Below, piece by piece: positions 44,991-56,745 of a stretch of 64,000 nucleotides of DNA. This DNA is from Mesostigma viride (Eukaryota; Streptophyta; Mesostigmatophyceae; Mesostigmatales; Mesostigmataceae): positions 4,004,765-4,068,764 of the forward strand of contig RPFO01000164.1 of the NCBI GenBank assembly GCA_009746045.1, in the 5' to 3' direction. The notes beneath the pieces were generated by a model. That model was not told where the DNA came from. It saw only the letters and a list, made by a program, of their open reading frames with translations, and did no database searches. The stretch's first letter is position 1; each line of letters starts with the position of its first letter. The translations under genes and the position numbers were made by a program.

Positions 44991-45380
44991 TAGGCTGAAC
45001 TAACAACTGAAGGTAGCTGGTAGCCGGTATGCTGAGCCATACATAGATGGCGCTGCGAAGGCCATTAATTAATTGATTGATTAATGTACACATGACCATG
45101 CGTCACGTGAGCATAAGTACTCAGTGGGATCGAGGGGAACATGAGATGGAATGGATGATGCTAGCTAGCTGATCTAGCTCCTAGCCGGAAGCTAGGCCAT
45201 GCATGCAAGTGGCTACTAGGCCATACGTACAGCAATACTGGCCTGCGCTGGTTGTCTCCTTAAATACATCAACATCGGTCACGCAACCCTATATCTGAAC
45301 CCATGCAGTGTAGACATCGTGAATCGATCCTGCATGTCACGTGGGTGGAAACCATAGCGCTTGCTGTTAACGTATACAGG
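44991..45380. other. No gene; repeat fragments
   Basis: Mixed DNA with TTAATTAATTGATTGATTAA near 45067 and, at 45238-45265, the terminal piece GGCCTGCGCTGGTTGTCTCC of the interspersed repeat seen at 13 and 56 kb. Confidence 0.45.
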
Positions 45381-45561
<181 letters not shown>

Positions 45562-46667
45562 GTGAACAAGTTATCATATGCATGCTAGCGAGCTGTATAT
45601 ATACTTAGTATGCGCGTGAATATTAATTTATTTAACACATGCTCCCGTTGGGGATCGAGTCGATCACGGAGCACCAGAGTGCGTACAGCGGAAAGGGGGG
45701 CAGAGAAGCCCCCCTTGAACACTCATGCCACGTACAGCCGAGCATGCCATGCATGCACATATATACCTGCATGGCCGCTCTCTGGTCGCCACATTCTCCG
45801 GGCGGCTGTGGATGCCGTCGCTGCTGCCGCTGTGGCTGAGTGCGACAAGTTTGCCTCCTATATACGGGTGGGGCCCCACCGGGCGGGTCATCCCCTTTGT
45901 CCTTGAGGAGTTCGGGGCCATGGGCCCCGGCCAAGACAGTGGAGTTTTTCCATGAGACTGTTGTGCTCATGCAAGCGCCGTGAAGACCGCCCCAACCTGG
46001 AGGGTCAGACCGCCCCGTGGGCTGCCCACACATGCAAGTTCTCGTATTGGCGGCAGCGCCTGTCACTCGCCCTCACTCGCACCGATGCTGATGTGTTATA
46101 TTCCGTCGCAGGCCCGGGCCGACTTTGTCCCGGCCCATGCATGCGGTCTAGATCCCTCCCAGGCCTGCATGCATGGTGGGCCGGCAGCGATGTCAGTGCT
46201 GCGTGTCGTATAGTTTTGTGATGCATGTAGAACTTTAGTTGTACCTTGTGCAGCTGGCGTGATCCTTGCATTAACTAATTTTTTAATTAATTAATCAATT
46301 AAACTCGAGCTCCCGTTGGGGAGTCAACGGAGCACCCGGAAGTGCTTCTGTAATCCCTGTGTGTGCACAACAGGAAGAAAGGGCAGAGACGTACCCCTTT
46401 CTCCTTCATGCCAGAGGCATGCCACAGCAGCAATCGGACACGATAGACGATCCGGCAAGATCTGTGGGTGCAATAAGACCCGCGTGAGCATGCATGCATA
46501 TCATAACAGGGAGCGTACGTGGGCATGAGTAAGGGAAGCATATAGCCAGGACGTAGCATGGCTGGTTGTACAAGGGCTAAGCTATTAAAGGTTAAGGCTG
46601 CATGGTTGTGTAGCGTGCGTTAGCTGTGCACGTGACTAGGTATGCCGGTGGCAAGGCTAGGCAGACA
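45562..46667. mobile_element. Two reversed retroelement 3' ends
   Basis: CTCCCGTTGGGG at about 45642 and again at 46312, each preceded by a TTAA-rich tail and followed by CGGAGCACC and a GGGCAGAGA-type text, show two LINE/SINE 3' ends in minus orientation. No gene is seen between them. Confidence 0.5.
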
Positions 46668-46729
46668 TTAGGCATGGCTGGCATGGCGGCGGCAGTGACT
46701 ATACCAAGGATTACAAGCTACTATGGATA

Positions 46730-47520
46730 TTCGATCTAGCCCGCAGGGGGCCTCCACATCTTGTGGTTGATCATCAGGTCCCCGCCCCTCTGTACATACA
46801 GTATTACAGTACACCGTGGGCTTCTGGGCCGGGGCCCTGCTTAACTGTGCATGGCGGCCGGAGGTATTCCGGCCACAGCTCGCGTCGCTGCTGCTGCTGA
46901 GCGGGGGCCGGTCAGGCTGTCGTCCAGCGTTTATAGTGAGGTCGTGCAACCTCTTGTGACGAGAACAGAACCGCTGCTTGTCCTCAGCTAGGGGAGGGGA
47001 AGAAGGTGAGCAGGACTGGTGGGGGAGCCGCCTTGTCCCGTGAGTGGGGAAGGCGGTGGCACGGGTCCGCGCAGTTCTAGGTACCTCACCTACTACTGTA
47101 CCATGCGGGCCCAATGATGCGGGTAAGGAGCTGGTCCTCATGAGCTCGACGCTCGTCGGCAAGGGTGCATGGTTGACGTCTCCCCTGGCCAGCTTCTGGA
47201 GGAAACGACGCAGCACCACTCGGCACTCACGGCGAGCGCGGTCGGTGCATGGCCTCCGGTTGTTCGGCCTGGCCGGTGGTCCTCCACTGATGGAGTGCAG
47301 CTCTTGGAGTTTCGTGGCGATGGCGTCAGTACGTGGTTGATCGAGGCGGTCGCTGACCGCATGCAGCAGGTCCGCATAGGAGAGCGGCGCACTACATTTC
47401 GCCACCGCGGAAACCCAATTTATGCGAGAATGTGGTTCCGTCAATACGGCTGGGGTTACAAATTCAATTTCGAAGTTCGGCACCGGTCGTCGGATACCAG
47501 TAAAGCAACACATGTTATCT
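46730..47520 (-). pseudogene. Divergent LINE ORF1-like remnant, reverse orientation
   Basis: A minus-strand open frame of 291 codons covers 47543-46668. It holds IATKLQELHSISGG and a Cys/Arg-rich part, but in another frame near 46850-46905 the ORF1 block QQQQRRELWPEYL is visible, so the open frame is not the original one. Sequence around 47150-47340 and 46730-46900 recurs, rearranged, at 49240-49560. Best read as a decayed ORF1 from a second subfamily; the long frame is not called as a gene. Confidence 0.5.
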
Positions 47521-47543
47521 AGAATCGTGCCATTTGGCATCAA

Positions 47544-47990
47544 TTGGCCAGTTCTGAAAATTCGATGAAATCTCTAGTCCTTGGTCGAATATTTCCCTCC
47601 GATTTGGATGACGAAAATTGAGTACGAATTTCTTAGTACAGTCCACCGTTTGGTTCAGTTCAGTTTATTCCCACGCCGCTTGCTGACCTGACGGAGGCCA
47701 AATTCGTACTGAACACTATCGCAAGTCCGGTCGATACTAAAAATTTCTACTTCCGAGATGTCTGACGGAATTCCTGCTAGGTCCATGCTTTGGTACTGGA
47801 CGGATGCTGAAATTCACTGCGGTTCTGTCCGAACGAGGAAAATTGTCAGAAATCTACTCTCGATACGAACGTAACGAAATTTTCAAGTATCTGACGCTCG
47901 GAGAGCTGACACCATTTTCCCCTACTTGACCGAACCACATTCCCCGCTAAAAAAGGTGTCCTAGGCGGCGAAATGTAGCGCGGGGGTTCG
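47544..47990. other. No feature recognised
   Basis: About 450 bp of lower GC than its surroundings, with many TCGA, GAAATTT and CGAATT-like words. No repeat, exon or element end was identified. Confidence 0.4.
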
Positions 47991-49065
47991 CCATCATCCT
48001 GCCAGGGTGGCTGGGATGCGATGGTGGCCGTCTGCTCCGCCGCTATCTTTGGGACTTGCCCTCCACCTGGTTTAGGCGAGAGACCAGTGCAGCGTGCGTC
48101 TCAGTCAGTCAGACGCCTGCGCCGCGGTGTGCAGCGCCGTGATCGAACTGAGGAATTGGAGCTTGTGGACGACCCTGCCGGTTTCCACATTGGAGACCCG
48201 CCGGGGCCTCCACCGTGTTGAGCGTAGTGTTCAGCCCGGATGTCAGCTGCCCGGCCAGCGGCCAGGTCATGTGCTCCTCCATGCAGCACTGCGCGTAGGT
48301 CATCCTTGCAGAGGGAGGAACTCCGACTATGCGGTGGCCGGCTGCGCGCCGGGGCTGGGGTGCGGAGCGTTCTGGCGATGTCGCCTCAGTACTAGGCAGC
48401 CTGCGCTGGAATTGGCTCATGCAGTGCATGGTAAAGATAAATAGGTGTTGGTGTGCTTCGTCAAAAGCATAGTAGAGCCAGGACAAGTCTCTGTGGTAGT
48501 CGATAGCGCCCCGCCCCTCCCCCCCCCGCCCTTCTGGGGCACAAAGAGCGGCTTCCGTTCCTGTTAGAGGAACTTAATTGAGGTCTGAGGACCTCGATCG
48601 ACGCATTCCTGCGGCGACAAGGTTCCTTGCCGGACTCGAGGAAGGAGAAGAATGGGTCGCCGGGCAAGAAGACTGCACATGGCTCCATTTGCGATCGTGG
48701 CGCAGGGTTTCTTGGGCTCAGGCAATGCGCTTGGTGATGGTTTGGCGACGTAGGCCAGGCGGCTTGGCAAGGGCAAGGCCGGGCGAGAGGGTTGGGCTGG
48801 GCGCTGGCCGCTGGGAAGTTTTTCCAGCTCCTTTTCCAGGCCGGCCCCTTTGGCTTTCGGAGTCGTAATATGTAGGGCGCATAACTTTTTCGATACTGCG
48901 TACTTCAGCCGTAACCAATTATACTGGCGAGACTGTGCGTCTTATCTAGTAGGCGCATCGAATGCGAGCGATCTGACTGAATTTGGGGCTCAGACGCAAA
49001 AGATCTGAGCGCCGCCGTCAGCCATTCCGCCGTCAGCCATTCCGCCGTCAGCCATTTTCGTCGAG
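47991..49065 (-). mobile_element. L1-like LINE copy D (diverged), reverse orientation
   Basis: The 5' end (about 49065-49015, minus strand) has three units of ATGGCTGACGGCGGA, a variant of the leader seen in copies A and B. Downstream minus-strand text includes KPSPSALPEPKKP (about 48715), parallel to SPSASPDPKRARS of copy B. The RRCTPRRRRLTD region near 48110 is not assignable. Broken in several frames. Confidence 0.55.
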
Positions 49066-49600
49066 AGAGCGAATACGTAATACATCCAGAAAGGAACCCG
49101 GTCTCTTTACGATCCTCCGGCCATGTATCTGCACGTACGTGCATGAGCAGGTTGGACTGGTGGCCGGAGGTGTTGCCTTGTCCCGCCTGAGTGGGGATCA
49201 TGGCGGATTGGCGGTGCCCACTCAGCAGTCTAGCTCACCTACGAGGTCCAGTTGGGTAAATTAAAGGAGCTTGCTCTGAGCTCGACCTCAAGAGACGGTT
49301 GTTGTCTCCCTGGGCTGCTGGGGGAAGCAACGCAGCACCACTCTGCATTAGTTGGCGGGCCGGGGCGCAGTCGATGTACATCCTCGTGTTCTTCTGCTTG
49401 GCCGGCGCCCCGGTGGGCTTCCATCTCCTGCAGCTTCGTGGCGATGGCAGCATCGCGACCTGTACTGGCCGGAATACCTCCGCCATGCACAAGGAAGACC
49501 CCAAGAAGCCCAAGGTCCAAGTATAGAGGGGTGGGGACCTGATGATGATCAACCACAACTGATCAACTGTTTGGCCCCCCCCCGCGGGCTAGATTTGCCC
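49066..49600. mobile_element. Rearranged LINE ORF1 fragments
   Basis: Minus-strand text near 49430 (IATKLQEMEAHRGAGQAEE) matches the 47.3-kb remnant, while plus-strand text from 49460 (TGGCCGGAATACCTCC, then GTGGGGACCTGATGATGATC) matches the same remnant's 3' end in the opposite sense. The junction near 49450 is therefore an inversion breakpoint. Confidence 0.5.
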
Positions 49601-49839
49601 TTATAGCTTGTATAGCCTTGTAGCCATTGTAGCTGAGGCCTTGTAGCCACGGTAGCCAGAATGTGCAATGATCATGCACGGTAGACGGCCTAGCCTTGCT
49701 CTACAGTCTGTAGCCAGTTGCTCTAGTTGCCCCACGGCCCTGGCCTAGCCAGATATATGCCCCGCCTTGCATCGCACGTTCGCTCACGCCACCACAGCCA
49801 TGCAATGCTCACACGGGTCTTATTGCACCCACCGGGGAT

Positions 49840-50283
49840 ACCGGATCGTTTCGACAGGTCCGATTATGCACATCCTGTGGCATGCCACTGGCATGAGGGA
49901 AGAGGGGGGTCCCTGCCCTTCCCGTTGTGCACACATAGGGATTTAATAGCAAGTGCTTTGGTGCTCCGTGACTCCCAACGGGAGCACGTGTTTGATTAAT
50001 TAATCCGGCCCAGCACTTCACCAACAGCAACTCTAGCCACAGATCGAGTGTGCAATTATTGAATATATGCAACCTCGTACATGCATTTGCTTCCATGCAT
50101 GACACGCGATGGAGTCGGCATGCATGCACACTCATCTGTATGCACACGCATGATTGTGCACACAAACTACATCCTACGAGAGAAGGGGTGGATCCCATGC
50201 CCCCTTCTTGCTGTGCATCAAACAGGGATGAAAGGTACCTACTCAAAAGTTGGTACCCCGTGACTCTCCCAACGAAGGCGCGT
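49840..50283 (+). mobile_element. Two retroelement 3' ends in tandem
   Basis: CGTGACTCCCAACGGGAGCA then TTAATTAAT at 49965-50005, and CGTGACTCTCCCAACGAAGG then (GAAT)n at 50262-50300. These are plus-strand relatives of the reversed ends at 45.6 and 46.3 kb. Confidence 0.55.
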
Positions 50284-50606
50284 GAATGAATGAATGAATG
50301 AATGAATGAATGAATGAATGAATGAATGAATGGGTGGGTGGGTGGGTGGGTGGGCGGGCGGGCGGGCGGGCGGGCGGCGGGCGGGCGGGCGGGCGGGCGG
50401 GCGGGCGGGCGGGCGGGCGGGCGGGCGGGCGGGCGGGCGGGCGGGCGGCGGGCGGGCGGGCGGCGGGCGGGCGGGCGGCGGGCGGGCGGCGGGCGGGCGG
50501 GCGGGCGGGCGGGCGGGCGGGCGGGCGGGCGGGCGAGTGAGTGAGTGAGTGAGTGATTGAGTGAATGAATGAATTAATTAATGAATGAAAGAATGAATGA
50601 ATGGAA
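50284..50606. repeat. Compound tetranucleotide satellite
   Basis: Blocks in order: (GAAT)n, (GGGT)n, (GGGC)n with GGC slips, (GAGT)n, (GAAT)n. It directly follows a retroelement 3' end and probably grew from its tail. Long Arg/Gly/Pro frames here are artefacts. Confidence 0.95.
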
Positions 50607-50690
50607 ACGACCACAGCCGCAAGTAGCTCCCGCATTGTGTGGAAGTCTCCAAGAGACCCGTCACGGCCGCGCTAGCCAGCCTCCCCTAGC

Positions 50691-52763
50691 TCACCGGCAC
50701 CTGCAACCGGGCAGCAACGTCCCCACTGTGCTCTCCTCAATCCCCGGACACCCTGCGCAGTACAGCGTCTTCAGGCCCACGCCATGCCCCGAAAACGCCC
50801 TTATACTCTCTTCCGTGACGCCCACGCACATCCACACGTTCAAGTGCAGCAGGCCCCGGCACCCCTCCGCAACCGCTCTAATGCCGACATCTGTGACCCC
50901 CGGGCAGCCCCCAACGTCCAGCCTCTCCAACTGACCGCACTTCCGGCCCACGGCGGCCATGCCTTCATCCGTCACCCCCTTGCAACCGCACACCACCAGG
51001 GTCTGCAGAAGAGGGCATCCCTCTGCGAGTGCCCCCACGCCGGCGTCCGTGAGCTCCACGCACGCCTGCGCGCTGAAGTGGGTGAGCAGGGGGCAGCCCC
51101 GCGCCAGCGCTCCCAGGCTGACGTCATTCACGCCGCGGCAGGCGTTCACGATAATATGTTCAAGGTCCGGGCAGCCCTCGGCGACAGCCAAGATTCCATC
51201 GTCTGACACCATCCGGCACTGCTGGAGGTTAAGGCGCCTCAGCTTGTGGCACCGTCGCGCCACATGGCGGATTGCATCCCCCGTCACCCCCTCGCACCGC
51301 GCCAACCCCAGGTGGGCCAACTCCCGGCACCCATCCGCCACGGCCATTACTCCAGCGTCCGTCACGCCGCACCCGCCCACATCCAGATGCTCCAACGCGC
51401 CGCAGTGGGCGCCGAGGGACGCCATGCTGACATCCGTAACTTTGAGGCAGTGGGTGGTAACCAGCAGCTTCAACCGCCCCCCCCTGAATCCCCCCGTCTG
51501 CTTCACCCGAGCACCTGACCCTGCTGGGTGCGACCAAGCAGGGCTACCCTGTTCCCCCTGTTGTGAGGACTTAACGAGAGCTGACTCCTGGGCCAAGGGA
51601 TCAGGCCCAAGCTCCTGGGCTGAAGAACGATGGTCCGACTCCTGGGCTGAACGATAATGCCCGGAATTCTGGTTGGAGGAACGGTGAGCACACTCCTGAT
51701 CCCATAAAGGATGGCCGGATTCCGCCTCCAAATCAGAATACATGGCCCCATCAGGGACCACCCCCGACGCCAGCGCCTTTATGGCCGAGTCCGTCACGCC
51801 GCGACACCACTCCACCTTAAGCTGCTCCAGATAAGGGCACCCGACGGACACCGCGGTAATGCCCACATCCGTCACCTTGTAGCAGTAACTCACGTCCAGG
51901 TGGGCGAGGGCGCGGCACCTGGCGGCAACGCCGCGCAGGGCGCCGTCGGTGACCTCAGCACAAAATGATATATTTAGATGCAACAAGGAAGAGCATGACT
52001 CGGCGATGGACCTCACACCATCGGGGGACAAGCCTCGGCACCCGCTCACGTCAAGGTAGGTCATCCTTCCTCCGCAAGATGACAGCAGCGCCTTTATGCC
52101 AGATTCGCTCACCCGCACGCAATGAGGCACCGCCAGGTGGCACAGCTGGGCGCACCCGGACGCCAGTGCAGCCAACCCTTGGTCACTAACGTCGCACGCG
52201 TTGCCCACGCTCAGCCAGCGCAGCTTGGCACAGCGCGACGCCACCTGGCGCAGCGCGGCGGTCCCCCCTTCCAGGCCTCCCTGGCTCATGGCGTACACGC
52301 TGCCTGGGGAGCTCATGGAAGAGGACTGTGGGATGGAGGAAGATCCCGCATTATCACTCAGCGACGCGGCAGCTCCGGCACCGAGCACAATCCGGGATGG
52401 AACGCGCGCCTCATGCCGGTCCCCAAGTCGGCCCCTCCACGCCGACAGCCCCAACGTCTCGAGATTTGGACACCTGCCCGCCAGCCAGGCGACGACCTCC
52501 CACATTTCCTCGCTCCCCGCCGCGATGTCCTCGGCAGCAACCTCCCGCAAGTGCCCGAGGGATGCGTCGCAGGCGGAGCGGAACGAGGCGCACACGCAGC
52601 GCAGGCGGACGCGCTCGCGCAGTGGCAGTGCAGAGAAGAGGGACGCGCCCACGCCAGGGATGTCGGCCAGCTCCTGCAGGGTAGCCATGCTGGGCGATAA
52701 CTTCTTTACAGGTCCAAAGGAATGATTGCGGTTCCAAAGGCCTACCGTAAGGGCCTTACACAC
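50691..52763 (-). CDS. F-box / leucine-rich repeat protein (FBXL, AMN1-like)
   Basis: A single exon of 690 codons. Residues about 26-68 (MATLQELADIPGVGASLFSA, then LPLRERVRLRCVCASFRSAC) look like a diverged F-box, which would bind Skp1 in an SCF ubiquitin ligase. From about 180 to the end run at least fourteen cysteine-containing LRRs (for example CRALAHLDVSYCYKVTDVGI, CGQLERLDVGGCPGVTDVGI), the substrate-binding solenoid of FBXL2/GRR1-type proteins. The repeats are split by an insert of about 100 residues (about 345-445), rich in Ser, Gln and His with HRSSAQES-like sub-repeats; this is probably a disordered loop. Codon-level GC is high. The start at 52763 is the first ATG; ATG 52688, right before the F-box, is equally likely. 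The end GCRCR may hide a donor (CCG then gtgagc), so a further exon cannot be excluded. Confidence 0.9.
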   Translation of the reverse strand: MCKALTVGLWNRNHSFGPVKKLSPSMATLQELADIPGVGASLFSALPLRERVRLRCVCASFRSACDASLGHLREVAAEDIAAGSEEMWEVVAWLAGRCPNLETLGLSAWRGRLGDRHEARVPSRIVLGAGAAASLSDNAGSSSIPQSSSMSSPGSVYAMSQGGLEGGTAALRQVASRCAKLRWLSVGNACDVSDQGLAALASGCAQLCHLAVPHCVRVSESGIKALLSSCGGRMTYLDVSGCRGLSPDGVRSIAESCSSLLHLNISFCAEVTDGALRGVAARCRALAHLDVSYCYKVTDVGITAVSVGCPYLEQLKVEWCRGVTDSAIKALASGVVPDGAMYSDLEAESGHPLWDQECAHRSSNQNSGHYRSAQESDHRSSAQELGPDPLAQESALVKSSQQGEQGSPAWSHPAGSGARVKQTGGFRGGRLKLLVTTHCLKVTDVSMASLGAHCGALEHLDVGGCGVTDAGVMAVADGCRELAHLGLARCEGVTGDAIRHVARRCHKLRRLNLQQCRMVSDDGILAVAEGCPDLEHIIVNACRGVNDVSLGALARGCPLLTHFSAQACVELTDAGVGALAEGCPLLQTLVVCGCKGVTDEGMAAVGRKCGQLERLDVGGCPGVTDVGIRAVAEGCRGLLHLNVWMCVGVTEESIRAFSGHGVGLKTLYCAGCPGIEESTVGTLLPGCRCR

Positions 52764-52984
52764 GTCTCCCTGAATACCTTGAAGGATAGCCGAGAGAAAA
52801 GAACTCAGGCCAGCAAATGATGCTCCTAACGGCCCAGTTGACTCGTGCTGCGCTTCAAGTGCGACGGCAACCCTGTGCCGCTGTCACGAAGATGCTGTCA
52901 GCGGGGGGTAAAAAAGGAACGAGCCGTGGTCACTGGAGACATCTGCTGGGTGGGACAAGGATGGGCACGCGCAGGGAAGAGCCC

Positions 52985-53156
52985 ACAAGCAAAACCACAA
53001 CCCCGACCCCCACCCCCACCCCCACCCCCACCCCCACCCCCACCCCCACCCCCACCCCCACCCCCACCCCCACCCCCACCCCCACCCCCACCCCCACCCC
53101 CACCCCACCCCCACCCCCACCCCACCCCCACCCCCACCCACCCCCACCCCCGCACC
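52985..53156. repeat. (CCCCCA)n minisatellite upstream of the F-box gene
   Basis: About 28 hexamer units, degenerating at the right end to CCCCACCCC forms. It lies about 220 bp upstream of the F-box gene start. Frames across it are artefacts. Confidence 0.95.
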
Positions 53157-53159
53157 CAC

Positions 53160-54745
53160 ATGAAAATATCACCATGTTTAGTTCCTTGTTCCTCCTGACA
53201 TATGATCGTTGATGTGCCCGACTGGTGGCAAGCGTGGACAGCACAATGGCCGATTAAGTGGAAAGTGAATGAGGGGAGGTGGAGAGGACGTGGGGAGGTT
53301 GATGAAGTGGCCAGTGGTTGATTGACGGGGTGATCAAGGGTGAGGGGATTCTAAAATGGGGATTGATTGAATAACTGGGGAGAATTTTGTAGTTGAGGAA
53401 ACATTGATTGAATGACAAGGGTCTCACTAACTGTAGGGTGCAATTGATTTTTTTGGGGAGATATCAATTAAGTACGGAGGGATTATTTAAATGGGGATAG
53501 ATTGGTGAAGGCTTCGATGGAGTGGGTTGTGTGCCATCAACTGGAGCTTGGGAGGGTGTCATGGTACACAACCACGTGCGGCCGGCTGTTGTTGAGATGG
53601 TGAGACAGACAATTGATCCTCACTGATGCAAATCAGATGCGCCCATGTAAGCTAGCGGCCAAATAGGGAAGCGGCATGGATCAAGAATCGTCCAGGTAAG
53701 CTAGCGGCCATATAGGGAAGCGGCATGGACCAGGAAACATTTGGGCAGGCAGCGGCGACCTATTCCTGAAGTATCACCCAACCTCCGCCTTTATGCTCCC
53801 AAATTAGAAGGAATTAAGCCATACGAAATCGAAACGATTGATGGAGGAGTTGCACATCCATCATGCAATGGTCGAACATGCAACATCTAACGCTTTCCGA
53901 ACAGCGGATGGCAATTATATGACTTGAGGCGTGAGCAAAACACAGACTGCCAGTAAACATCTATCCCATATGTTACATGCATCACTTAAGAAAATTGTGG
54001 CGACGAGACGGGCATCCATCAAGCAGGCAGACTGCGTGCTGTTGCTGAGCGTAAGCGCGATAAGCCTCAACTGGTATCCCGTACCGACTAGGTTTGAGCG
54101 ATGCTTCCGGACTGCCAAACAAGGTAGCAAAGCTGATGCGAAGGTAGCAGCTAAGGAAAGGAATTATTCAATTGTACGTCGTAAGACTTGGACACACATA
54201 AGGACCATCCCAGGTGGCAAACTGCGAAGTTGCTTCCGGGTCCGCCAGTGTCCAAAAGGCCCTCGATCTATTGCCACCAAACCCACCAACAAACGAAACT
54301 CCCGCTGAAGGTACCGAAAGCACGAAGAGTGGACATTGTTGTACGTTATCGTGGATAAAATTGAGGCCGTGAGCAGCTTTGAGGTCGATGCCGATCTTGG
54401 CAGCTATGGACGAATTCCCTTCAGTTGTACAACACATGCGCAGCTTATGTATCGACACTCCTGCTGCTGGTGGCGTCACACTTCGGGATGTCACGTGTCA
54501 TGCCCGAGTGCTTACCTGCGAGGCGCTGTCAGCACCGTACCGGAGTCCGTGTTGCGCGTTTTTCATGTGGCTGGTGACGGATCGATGCGCTGTGTGCGAC
54601 TGTAACCCCAAGCGCCATGAAAACTTTAGAGGTGGTCCATCAGTTACGTTCGTTTGTTGTAATTATGAACGGGAAGAAGGAAGCTACTGTCTGAATTTTT
54701 TCTGCTCAAGCAACCATTCATGCACTCGGGACTGCCACATCTGAG
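53160..54745. other. No gene recognised
   Basis: Contains a G/A-rich stretch (53240-53540) and a tandem duplication of about 53 bp at 53645-53740 built on GTAAGCTAGCGGCCAAATAG. The longest frame, 53931-54308 (125 codons, plus), has no recognisable domain and is not called. No splice-consistent series was seen. Confidence 0.45.
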
Positions 54746-55507
54746 GTGTCAATAGTCAGGCACGTGCGCGCTTTGCCCGGCCGGCCGCGCCGCTTCGAGC
54801 CTGGCTTGGACATGTCCGAGCGCAGCAAGGGCGGCCGTGGCCCTGGTTACCGCCTGTCCGACTTGATTTAAGCGGGTGATACCACCCTCAGCGCCCCGAG
54901 CACATTCACACCTGGCTGGAAGTCCCGACCTGTCTGGGCTTGGAGGCGCGGGCAGTGGGGCTGGAGATTAGCGCCAATAATCAAAACCGGTCGATCAAGG
55001 CGACGGTGATTGGTGCTATCACTCGCCCGCCCACCGCTCCCGCGGCTGTTAGACGGGCCCCACGGCACGGTCTAGTCTGACGGAGGCACCGTCGGTTCCG
55101 TGATCGCTTCAAACTGCTGGGCCGGGGACTAGCATGCTCCCTGATCGACACGGCCGCGACGATGTGGACACCCGCATCGGCCTGGCCTGGGCCAGGCTTC
55201 ACTCACTTAACACCTATTGGCACTCGAAGGACCTCGGCTCGGCAAGGACCGCAAGCGCGTGCTCTTAAAGGTTTCAAGGTCCTCGTGGTGCTCACACTGA
55301 CATTCTGCGCGCCGAGGCATCATGGACGCTCACGGACAAGCTGGTCACCCGGCTGAACGGCATATGCACTGTAACCAGGATGCTCCGACAGGTCCTGAAA
55401 GTATAGGATTTTCCCCGCATACATGTCATCATCATAGAGTCTTTGTACAATGGTACGCCCCGCATTTCGGATGAGATTAGGCAGAGTAGGATAGCATTTG
55501 TAGGACA
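54746..55507 (+). pseudogene. Degraded LINE reverse transcriptase fragment
   Basis: Nucleotide similarity to 41965-42755: GGCACGTGCGCGCTTTG, CGCCTGTCCGACTTGATTTA where the YADD motif once was (now GCGGGTGAT), GAGGATCCCG-like sites lost, and AGGATGCTCCGACAGGTCCT near 55378. Many indels; no frame survives. It stops at TAGGACACCTTGCCC, where the GAGCCAC array starts. Confidence 0.8.
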
Positions 55508-55683
55508 CCTTGCCCGAGCCACGAGCCACGAGCCATGAGCCACGAGCCACGTGGTGCGCGAGCCACGAGCCACGAGCCACGAGCCACGAGCCACGAGCCA
55601 CGAGCCACGAGCCACGAGCCACGAGCCAGGAGCCAGGAGCCACGAGCCACGAGCCACGAGCCACGAGCCACGCGAGCCACGAG
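55508..55683 (+). repeat. GAGCCAC heptamer array, 5' end of LINE copy E
   Basis: About 24 GAGCCAC units, interrupted by CATGAGCCAC, GTGGTGCGC and CAGGAGCCAGG variants. The same heptamer occurs once to three times at the 5' end of copies A, B and C. Confidence 0.92.
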
Positions 55684-56420
55684 ATAGCCATGGCTGGCTG
55701 CGCGATGCCCATAACTTGAATCACGTTTGGGCTTCTAATTTTGCCGCAACTATCTCAATCGCTTCGTCTTTCTAAGACAAACACGCTGATATATTTTCCC
55801 GAAGCTATTACGCACTTTTATGACGTACGAGCAACACGGCCTTGCGACTGCGCTGAGCCCTGAAAATACGTCTGCAGCTTCGGCCGCAGCTTCGCTAGGT
55901 CTGGCCCGGAAGACAGCGGTGGGCACCACTAGTCAAGCTCTAGTGGTCGATCGCCTCGGCTCCCCCTGGGCTCGTTTCGCCAACGGCATATCGCCTGAGC
56001 CCAAACGCAGTCGCCCTGCCGCACCGAGCTGGGACGAGTTTACTTTGACGTCAACCAGCCCGGCTTCTTTGACGAGCTCAAACCCGACAGATTCCAGTCC
56101 TACGTTTTCTGGGGATCGCACGCCTCGCTTCTTGAGCTGTGCAAGCACCTCCACGTACCAGCGGATCCGCCTACGCGATGACGGAGGGATTATTCGTATT
56201 CAAACAGTTGACTCCCTCCACCGCCACGCTAGCGCCCGGCCCCCCACCTTCAGAACTAGAAGTACGCCTTCTTCTCCCTCCGGCTCGGGCGCCGCCCTGG
56301 CTGGCCAAGCCGCTGGAGGCCGGCCAGACCAAGGGCGGTGTCCACCTGACTGGTTCGGGCAAGATGTCCTACAAATGCTATACGACTCAAATGACTAGGC
56401 AGACTTTTTCAGTGGTTTCC
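55684..56420 (+). mobile_element. L1-like LINE copy E, ORF1 fragment
   Basis: The leader TTCGTCTTTCTAAGACAAAC at 55768, ATG at 55820, then an open 192-codon frame. It starts MTYEQHGLATALSPENTSAA and contains GISPEPKRSRPAAPSWDEF, parallel to copies A-C. The match to ORF1 fades after about 56200. Copy E is 3'-truncated and joins the 56.5-kb interspersed repeat. Confidence 0.65.
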
Positions 56421-56469
56421 CATTTGCGGGTATTTCCTCGTAAATGGTGGGAGAGCGATCGCAGCAATG

Positions 56470-56745
56470 GTGCTTACCCCCAGACACTCCCGGCCAGAGG
56501 CTCGAAACACACGCCCTGATCAAGCAAGCTGTTTCCGGCCCCACCGTCTAGACCTGTCATCTAGTCGCTCTACACATAAGCCAGCCATAATTTCAACGCA
56601 CAAGGCTACAAATTTCCATCACCATTCATATTCATCATCCTGAACGACTCGAACACGCGGACAAGATAACGGCAGGCTCGAGCTACCATGGTCCGGATTC
56701 TCCCGATTTCTGGCCTGCGCTGGTTGTCTCCTTGATATTCAGCGC
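56470..56745 (+). mobile_element. Second copy of the 13-kb interspersed repeat
   Basis: About 90% identical by eye to 13215-13490: CAGACACTCCCGGCCAG, GCTGTTTCCGGCCCCACCGT, CATCCTGAACGACTCGAACA, GGTCCGGATTCTCCCGATTT. No inverted partner is present here. Confidence 0.8.

Noticed and set aside
46668..47543. Minus-strand frame of 291 codons as a gene
   Set aside because: LINE ORF1 text lies in a different frame within it and the sequence recurs rearranged at 49.3 kb, so the open frame looks accidental.
50243..50635. Pro/Ala/Arg- and Gly/Arg-rich frames
   Set aside because: Translations of the compound tetranucleotide satellite.
53931..54308. Plus-strand frame of 125 codons
   Set aside because: No domain, no splice support and no composition bias; cannot be told from chance.
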